NCBI GenBank assembly: GCA_028023455.1
Contig: JAQFVV010000153.1
Coordinates: forward strand, 436,001-500,000
Source: Epiperipatus broadwayi
Taxonomy: Eukaryota; Onychophora; Udeonychophora; Euonychophora; Peripatidae
Length of the DNA stretch: 64,000 bases
Reading direction: 5' to 3'
Shown: piece after piece, positions 56,900-64,000 of the stretch
How positions within the stretch are numbered: position 1 is the stretch's first letter
How the letters are laid out: each line of letters opens with the position of its first letter
Translations under genes and position numbers: made by a program
The notes under the pieces: model-generated
The model's database searches: none
What the model was told of the DNA's origin: nothing
Seen by the model: only the letters and a program-made list of their open reading frames with translations

Positions 56900-57775
56900 A
56901 GAAGAAACATTTTATTATTTATTGGATTTTTCTTGGTATTTCATGGAATGAAATATTGTTCTACTCAAACAATATTCAACTAAAAATTCCAATCATACTT
57001 GACTCATGCCATTCTGGAATAAGTGTCATATCCTAATTTATCTTTATACACTTAAGTAAGTATTCAACAATACTTCTGCCAAATCTTGCCAAATTCCTAT
57101 TAAAGAGGATATATAAAATTCAAGAACTATATACAATCTCAATGATTCCATTTGTGAAGAAAGCAGTGAATATTTCATTACATAATATATGATCTATTTC
57201 AATGTCACTGTTTGGAATTAAAATTCTAAAATAGTATTGAATAATAAAATGGGACAGTATTTATTACCCTTCTTTCCTCAATATAGTATGCTAAAAATCT
57301 CATACGTGGTACAATTAGCTCTTTTGTTTCAAAAGTGGATATGGTATGGTATATTCTAAGTCTTATCACAATGTAACTTAATATCCAGACAGAATTTTGG
57401 TCAGTTCAAATTAATAAATGTATAGAAACATTAATAAACACATCATTATTGAAATTCCTAATCTAATTATTTATAAACTTATTTTATGTCTAAAAAAATT
57501 CAATTTTATATTACATGGAAAAACACCCACAACATTCACTCCACTTCAATTATTATCATAGAAATTGCCTCTAAGTCCACTACTGTTTGATATGTATATT
57601 AATCCACCTTTTAAAGTACTATATTAGAAGTTCTCAGGGCTATACACAATTGGCTTACAATCAAGTATATTTGCATAGTATATATGGATGATTCAACAGT
57701 ACTTTCAATAACAAAAATAAAATACTTATTTTACTCAATTTACTAGAATATACAAAAAATATAGTCTAGAATTTA
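56900..57775 (+). mobile_element. CR1/Jockey-like LINE reverse transcriptase relic
   Basis: Plus-strand frames give LPLSPLLFDMYIN at about 57568-57606, the block B-type motif. Some 75 bases on comes YMDDSTVLSITKIK at about 57681-57720, the catalytic motif with MDD in place of the usual ADD. Upstream pieces resemble the linker between endonuclease and RT. Frames are broken throughout. It stops before the (TA)n at 57794. Confidence 0.6.
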
Positions 57776-57810
57776 GTATGAGTAAATCATATTATATATA
57801 TATATATAAT

Positions 57811-58130
57811 AAAAACAAGTTATAAATCATGTAACTTGCTATCGCTTGCATTTATGATCAATAGTTGGAGCTTTACCAAAACCTCTGTACAAGCATATTT
57901 TGTTTACATAAACATCAAAAGAGTCAGAATTCACTATCACTTTCATTGGTTCCACCTTCAAATCAGTTGTTTTCAAGCTAAGTTGCTATCATCAGTGAAG
58001 GTAGGGGTCAGAAATTAGATCTGAACACTAACTCCAAGTGTTTATGCAAAAAGTTCCTATCAGTTGCAAGCATGAATTTTTCAGACACGTAATGTCTTCA
58101 AACCCTGCCTAACAAGCCAGATAGCTACAT
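57811..58130 (-). mobile_element. Family-2 hammerhead element, copy 1
   Basis: About 320 bp and non-coding. It shares with copies 2 and 3 the words GTAACTTGCTATCGCTTG, GGAGCTTTACCAAAACCTC, TTTGTTTACATAAACATCAA, CCACCTTCA and ATCATCAGTGAAGGTAGGGG. The far end includes CTATCAGTTGCAAGCATGAA and AATGTCTTCAAACCC. The hammerhead makes the minus strand the sense strand. Confidence 0.75.
57954..58003 (-). ncRNA. Hammerhead ribozyme, family-2 copy 1
   Basis: On the minus strand, helix I is ACCTTCA/TGAAGGT (7 bp) and the core CTGATGA is at 57996-57990. Helix II is AGC/GCT with a U-U mismatch at its base, then GAAA. Helix III is disturbed (ACAACTGAT) and the cleavage triplet would be ATT. Core intact, helix III weak; activity doubtful. 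Confidence 0.6.
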
Positions 58131-58219
58131 GGGTCTGATATCAGTTCAGTTTCACCACATAGTCAAAGCCTCTGCAATATATACCATTGCAAAAACCTTC
58201 AACGATACATTTATGAAAA

Positions 58220-58465
58220 ACAAAAACAAGTTATAAATCACGTAACTTGCTATCGCTTGTATTTCTGATCAATAGATGGAGCTTTACCAAAACCTCCATA
58301 CAACCATATTTTGTTTACATAAACATCAAAAGAGTCAGAATTCACTATCTCTTTCATTGGCTCCACCTTCAGATCAGCTGATTTCAAGCTAATTTGCTAT
58401 CATCAGTGAAGGTAGGGGTCAGAAACTAGATCTAAACACTAACTCCAAGCATTTATCTGGCTTTT
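58220..58465 (-). mobile_element. Family-2 hammerhead element, copy 2
   Basis: It begins like copy 1 (AACAAGTTATAAATCACG) and matches it through AACACTAACTCCAAG. It is then cut short and joined to the inverted copy 3, so copies 2 and 3 form an inverted pair with arms of about 180 bp. Confidence 0.75.
58365..58413 (-). ncRNA. Hammerhead ribozyme, family-2 copy 2
   Basis: On the minus strand, helix I is ACCTTCA/TGAAGGT. CTGATGA is at 58406-58400. Helix II is AGC/GCT around AAATTA with a U-U mismatch at its base. GAAA follows, then helix III from the palindrome ATCAGCTGAT, then C17. Cleavage is predicted between 58372 and 58371. All core bases are present. The helix III palindrome can pair within or between molecules. 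Confidence 0.7.
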
Positions 58466-58728
58466 TAGGCTGGGTTTGAAGACATTACATGTCTAAAAAT
58501 TCATGCTTGCAAACTGATAGGAACTTGTTGCATAAATTCTTGGACTTAGTATTTAGATCTAGTTTCTGACCCCCACCCTTCACTGATGATAGTAAATTAG
58601 CTTGAAATCAGCTGATCTGAAGGTGGAGCCAATGAAAGAGATAGGAAATTCTGACTCTTTTGACGTTTATGTAAACAAAATACGCTTGTACGGAGGTTTT
58701 GGTAAAGCTCCATCTATTGATCATATAT
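58466..58728 (+). mobile_element. Family-2 hammerhead element, copy 3 (inverted)
   Basis: It runs opposite to copies 1 and 2: TGGCTTTTTAGGCTGGG, TCATGCTTGCAAACTGATAG, ATCTAGTTTCTGACCCC, the hammerhead, then GGTTTTGGTAAAGCTCC and CTATTGATCA at the (TA)n/(TG)n tract. Confidence 0.75.
58573..58626 (+). ncRNA. Hammerhead ribozyme, family-2 copy 3
   Basis: Helix I is CCTTCA (58577-58582) with TGAAGG (58618-58623). CTGATGA is at 58583-58589. Helix II is AGT/GCT with one wobble and a U-U mismatch at its base. GAAA is at 58604-58607. Helix III is the palindrome ATCAGCTGAT and C17 is at 58617. Cleavage is predicted between 58617 and 58618. Confidence 0.7.
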
Positions 58729-58752
58729 ATATATATATGTGTGTGTGTGTGT
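58725..58752. repeat. (TA)n/(TG)n microsatellite
   Basis: TA repeats followed by TG repeats directly at the end of family-2 copy 3. Confidence 0.95.
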
Positions 58753-58754
58753 CT

Positions 58755-61700
58755 TTTTTATGAACAATTTTTTTAAAAAAACCTCCAAATTGATTTTCTA
58801 TATTACATTTCAGCTATGCATAAATTCATAAAATATAAATTACAACCAGTTGGAGAAAGAATAAATTCCTCTCTTTTAAATTAATATTTATCATTATATT
58901 TTAAAGTAGCACTTATTACAAAAATTACATACTGTTTACCTATAATAACACATCAAATTCTTTATCTCATGCCTATATTAACAATGCTGAATGAAAACTG
59001 TTGTGAAAAGGAAAAATAGTTGCAATTTCACTATAATTTTTTCAAATGCCTATTTCATTTAATGAACTTGGTCTTCATCCATTACAATACTTCAAAAGTA
59101 AAAAAACCTTAAATTTTCTGTCATCACTCTTTATAATGTTACCCTCAATTACAATATTTGTAAAATTATTTCTATATACAGCCACCAATCATTATAGGTT
59201 TGATGGCATTACTACAGAGATTACTAATAGAAAGTAAAAATATGACATTTACACTTCCTCAATAAACATTAACGTACTGTAAAATTCATGAATTACTTAA
59301 GCTTCATTCATCTGCTGAAACAATCACACCAGTATTTAAGATTAATAATAAATAACTGCTTAAAAATATAGATTCTGGACAATGGAAGCAAATCCATTTG
59401 ATGTCCTTTCTTTAGATTACTCTTCATAAAATATATGATAAATTAATAATGCAAATACATTATGTTTGTCTTGTCATAGAGATAATGAAACTTAATTACA
59501 CTTTTTGTATAACTGTCAACAACTTGATTATATACATGCAGAAATACTGACACAATATAAAGAAACCAGAATACTTCCATTCAATCTCTTGTTAATTCTT
59601 TTGCTAAGAGAAGTTTTCAGAATTTGTGGTGCAGCATTTATACTTTATGTGTTGGCCCAGACATACATATATGTATGTGAATAATTATAGAAGATACTTA
59701 ATATTTTCTATAATAAAGTCAAATAAATAAGATTATAGAATAAGAAGATTGCTCCAATAGACATTTTTGCAGCTCAAGGTCACATAAAACAAAGATCAAA
59801 TCTTTAATTCTATGAGACTGAGTTGAATTAGAACTGTTTGAGTAAGATGATAAACATTAAAAATCAGAGCTGAATAAAATGTTGTCTTCCTGACCATTCT
59901 TGGGAAATTATATATAAATATTGATTGATTGAACTGGTAAAAAAAATCTATGTACACTTACGTAGCTTTGACCTTTGTATAGAACTCAAGAATAAAATTT
60001 CTCTTTAAACAAAATAGTTTCATCATTTTGATTTTCAATTTCATTTTCAACATGTTTTATTTTATATCACTTGTATATAACTTAAGAAATAATTTGATAA
60101 TTGAATGTAAAATTAAAAATTAAAACAATAAAATATTATATTTGATACTTCTGAAAAGTTTGTCATAGACTCTATTTGACCAGGTAAAAGACTTGGGATA
60201 TCTTTTCAAGTAGTTAGAATATGATGGTCAAGAATTGATTTGTCATTAAGGTATCTAGCTATTACAACTCTGCATGTAAAGTTGCATATTGGTGCAAAAA
60301 TGATTTTATTACATAATGTAAGTAGGATAAATTTTCATTCTTTTAAGCTTAAAAATAAATAGTATGCAAACTTTAGCAAGTGTGCATAGGACAGGGTCAA
60401 CAAATTATAATATTATAAGTCAGAAAATAGGCTACATAGTCTTTTTATTTTAATCATGAATACATTTTGAATTGAATATTTAAAAAAACTATAAAAATAG
60501 CATTAAAATATTTATGCATGTGCAATTATAATACATATTTTGTTATTTAACAATTTTTATCTATTTCTCTACCTGAATTTACATTTAACTCTTAAAATTT
60601 TTACATATATTTATATAAAATCTGTCCAGTGGTTAAACATTTTGCTGTTACATAAAATAACACTCTCATCAAGTTTTTATTACATTTTTCCTTGAATTCA
60701 TTCAGTTCGACCATAAGCTTAATTTTTTAAATATTAATACCTAATACACATTATACAAGGCATGTCTTTGATTTAATATTTATTTTTCGTTTCAATGTTG
60801 AAAAACTGAACAAATTAAAGCAATGATGATTATAATTTTAATCTCTTAGTCTGAATTTACTATACAAGTAAATAACTTGTTCCATGCTTGAAAATATTGA
60901 AAAAGTCTGTTACAAGTTAAAAAATATATCAAGGAGTAGAACTTTTAAAACTTTAAAGTTTTTCCCAACCATAGAAAAATATTTTTCTTGTAAATCTTTT
61001 GTTATAATTGTAATCAAGTATGATGTCTTGAGGTAAAATGATTTTTTTAGAATATGTTGGAATTTCTGTGTAAAAGCTATGCCAAAAAACCTTGTTACCC
61101 TAATTAATCATTTCCCCTCTCTCTGAAACAGTTATATACCATAGTAAACTAAACTAATTTATTTTCTCTTTACTCTATATCATTTTAATAAAAATTATTT
61201 TATTAAGTGCCTATGTTTATTATCATGTTTGTCATTTATATCATTATCTATTTCTTAGGTAGGAAGTTAAGAAATTGTATTTGTGTTCTTCCCCCTCTAA
61301 TGAGAATTTTTTCAAATCTTTTTTTTTTACAGTTTTAAAATTTACATATATATCTTTTCTAATATTTCAATCAAAAAAATTCAAAAGTTGTCAGCATAAT
61401 CACATAAGTGGGTCTTCAAAGTTTCCAATGATGTGATGCCTACAATGCATTTTGTGATCTCAAACTTTGTGAGATTATTTTGAGATAATATTACAATGGT
61501 CTAAAAACATGATTTTTTTTCTGAAATTTTATGATAATTTTTGAATTGGGTAATAATTATTGGAAATCAAATATATATATTATTGCATTTTTATTTTTTT
61601 TACAGAAATGTTTTATTTTTAAATATAAAGAAATATATTCTTCTGATTCTTGTTACCATAGAGATTAGGATCATGGAAAATGCAATTGTCTAGAAATGTT

Positions 61701-64000
61701 GTCACTAAACAATCTGTTATAACATTATATGATATCATAAAAATTACAAAAAGAAAATTAAAATTTTAAAAGTTTAATTTGATAGATTTACTAGATATTA
61801 AAAATAATTCTTTCACATTTTAAAAACAAACATCAAACAAAGGAGATTTCATTCATTTTTCAAATTGAATCTGCTTCACCTGAAATTTAATGATGAAACA
61901 GCACTTTGTTCTGATTCTTTAATTTCTAAACAAAAATATCAAATGAGAGCAAATTTATTATATTCTGACAAATAATAATAGTTTATATTAAAGTGAAAGT
62001 TGAAAGCTTAATGTAAATGACAAAGAAATCTGTCAGATTGCTAGTGTAGTATAGAAGGATTAAGATCTAAAAATAGAAAAAAATATTTTAATTTTTTTGC
62101 TCTCTTTTATATTTTCACTCTTCATACAATCTATCTTCAGTTGTCTTTTAATATTTTATATTCTAAAAATTAATATTAAATAATGCTCATTCCCAATTTC
62201 ACACTGTATCAAATAATAACTTTTCCCTATTTATTAGTTTAAAATATTGTAAAGTCTTTTTTAATTAACCTGCTTGTTAGCTCTGAGGGTTATTTAATTA
62301 CAAACTATTTTTACTACTCCTACTTTCATTCATATTTCCAAATATTTTAAAATTGTTTTTATTAAACACTTTTAATTAAATTAGAAACTTTGTTGGTTTA
62401 TTTGTTTTTTTAAATAAATTTTGTAATCAAGATTTAACAGGATTTTATCAAACAGATTTACTTAAAATTTTGTATATATGTAACAAATTAATGGCTATGT
62501 AATATGTGATAATGAAATATTTCACGTTATTCCCCTGATTTTTTTATTGTAAAGAAGCTGGGTACCAAATTTTGAAGTGTTGATTTTGGTTCAGTAAATT
62601 TCAGTGATGCACGTGATAGGTTAGTATTTTCTTAAAAGCTTCTATTTAAAAAAAAGGTAATCTAAAAAAGTATTAATGATCAATTAAAATAGGAATAAAA
62701 ACAAATCCTACTTTCAATTGATCATAAAATGTACTTTTTTAAAAAAATGGATGAAATTTTATTTTCTTTTGATTGTAATTTTTTTTATAAACAAAATAGT
62801 ATTGAATTGATTTTTAATATGCCATAAATTTCTTTTAAATATTGCATATTACTTTTATTCTGCATTTAAAAAGGAAACAATTATAAAAAATATACAACTA
62901 CTAAAAAATTAAAAAAAATATTTTATAATAAATTCTTATTTGCTGTGCATTAAAAGCCCCAAAATAATTGTTTTCATCAATCGCAAGTGAGGTTTTTATA
63001 TTTAACTTGAAGTAAAAGTGTGATCGAAGAAAGCAATTACTTTTTGGCTTTTTAGTACACAGTAAATAAAATATTTATTATAAAATGTTTTAGTATATAT
63101 TATCAATTTTCACCACATTTGTTTTTGAATGGCCTTAATTTTCACCTACATTTCACTAACCAATGATATTTTTCAACTTCTTTTTAAATTTTATCTAAAA
63201 ATATTTGAGTTTCTTAAAATCTTATTATTTATAATTTTATTTATGCTTTTATTTAAATCAATATGTGCACATTTTTTCATAAATATTAACAATCCAGCTG
63301 AATTCTATCTAGTTTCTCAAACAATATTAAATTTTGGAAACTGTCAAAATGTTAGTAATATTCATTTAAAATTCTGATATCATGTTGGAATAGCCAGCTA
63401 AACAATTATCTCAAGTCAATTGTTTCTTATCATAATATATTATTCAGTTATAAATTTCCTATTAGTATATATCAACATAATTTGCAATATTTTTTACATA
63501 TAAATACTAAATCTAAATCTTCCAATCTTAAAGTATCAATTAATCACAATCCAGAATTACAAACTTAAAGTTTAAATATTACACTGATATAGCCTAACGC
63601 AAACCTGAAAAGAAATATATAATTTAATTGCTTAACTATTAATAAATATTAATTAATGTATTACGTTGTAATTCGTTATTAAATTGGCTGATTAATAAAA
63701 TATTATTTAAATAAATTAATTTATATATTTACTTTAAATAACAGTATATTTATCACAAAAAAATAAATAAATAAAAAATAATAATAAAATAAGCTTGTTA
63801 TAAATATTTGCTCTTTATTATATATATATATGTGTAAAGCAGTTTTAATTAACCACTGCAAAATATAGATTTATTATTTCACTGCAAAGAAATAATGAAT
63901 TATATATAATATATTAGTAAAGTCAACTTCCAACTGGTAAAGATAATTACTTTTTAGTTTAAAATAATTAGATAACCTTTTAATTTTTTATGATATATAA
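58755..64000. other. Long AT-rich region without recognisable gene
   Basis: No coding frame with recognisable motifs. The 82-codon frame at 63129-63377 is hydrophobic and AT-driven, without family features. Short (TA)n occurs at 61569-61580 and 63820-63832. Confidence 0.55.

Noticed and set aside
63129-63377. 82-codon hydrophobic plus frame
   Set aside because: Hydrophobicity follows from T-rich codons; no start context, motif or neighbour supports a gene.

Overview
This is a very AT-rich window of an animal nuclear genome. The transposon mix (Penelope-like elements with GIY-YIG domains, RTE-like and CR1/Jockey-like LINEs, hAT and Tigger relics, tRNA-headed repeats, hammerhead-bearing short repeats, many (AT)n tracts) suggests a repeat-rich invertebrate. 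I cannot name the species or phylum from the sequence alone. I found no host protein-coding gene, and most open frames are short chance frames. The one convincing intact reading frame belongs to a transposable element.

Layout. 1-10.6 kb: mostly featureless AT-rich DNA with a decayed Tigger-like transposase relic near 1.1-1.8 kb. 10.6-13.8 kb: an inactive RTE-like LINE on the minus strand, interrupted by a small hAT element with an 8-bp target duplication and by a 200-bp palindrome. 16-22.4 kb: short inverted-repeat elements, one with an apparently complete hammerhead ribozyme at 16227-16285; two kinds of tRNA-like repeat; two divergently arranged Penelope-like fragments; and a second hammerhead family at 21.7-22.05 kb. 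22.9-31 kb: microsatellites, CR1/Jockey-like LINE relics and another Penelope-like relic. 32.6-33.45 kb: an 819-bp insertion whose 304-bp arms are perfect inverted repeats, with a 14-bp target duplication. 35-39.1 kb: two Penelope-like copies in a row on the minus strand, each followed by the same tail with a tRNA-like head. 41.4-42.7 kb: another LINE relic.

44,881-51,920 is a complete 7.0-kb LTR element on the minus strand. It has two about 1.77-kb LTRs that are nearly identical, TGTAA...TTACA ends, a primer-binding-site-like and a polypurine-like sequence, and a (TA)n insertion site. It has no protease, reverse transcriptase, RNase H or integrase. It encodes a 420-residue lysine-rich coiled-coil protein with four copies of a roughly 29-residue repeat, plus a possible 75-residue second frame. 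It is best read as a large non-autonomous LTR retrotransposon. 52.8-58.7 kb: more hammerhead-family elements, two tRNA-headed repeats, one solo Penelope tail, a CR1/Jockey-like LINE relic, and three hammerheads in a 0.9-kb cluster. 58.7-64 kb: nothing recognisable.

The most notable content is the set of hammerhead ribozyme motifs in two short repeat families (16.2, 21.9, 53.4, 58.0, 58.4 and 58.6 kb) and the LTR element with its unusual protein. Percent identities and base composition are estimates by eye; no searches or folding programs were run.
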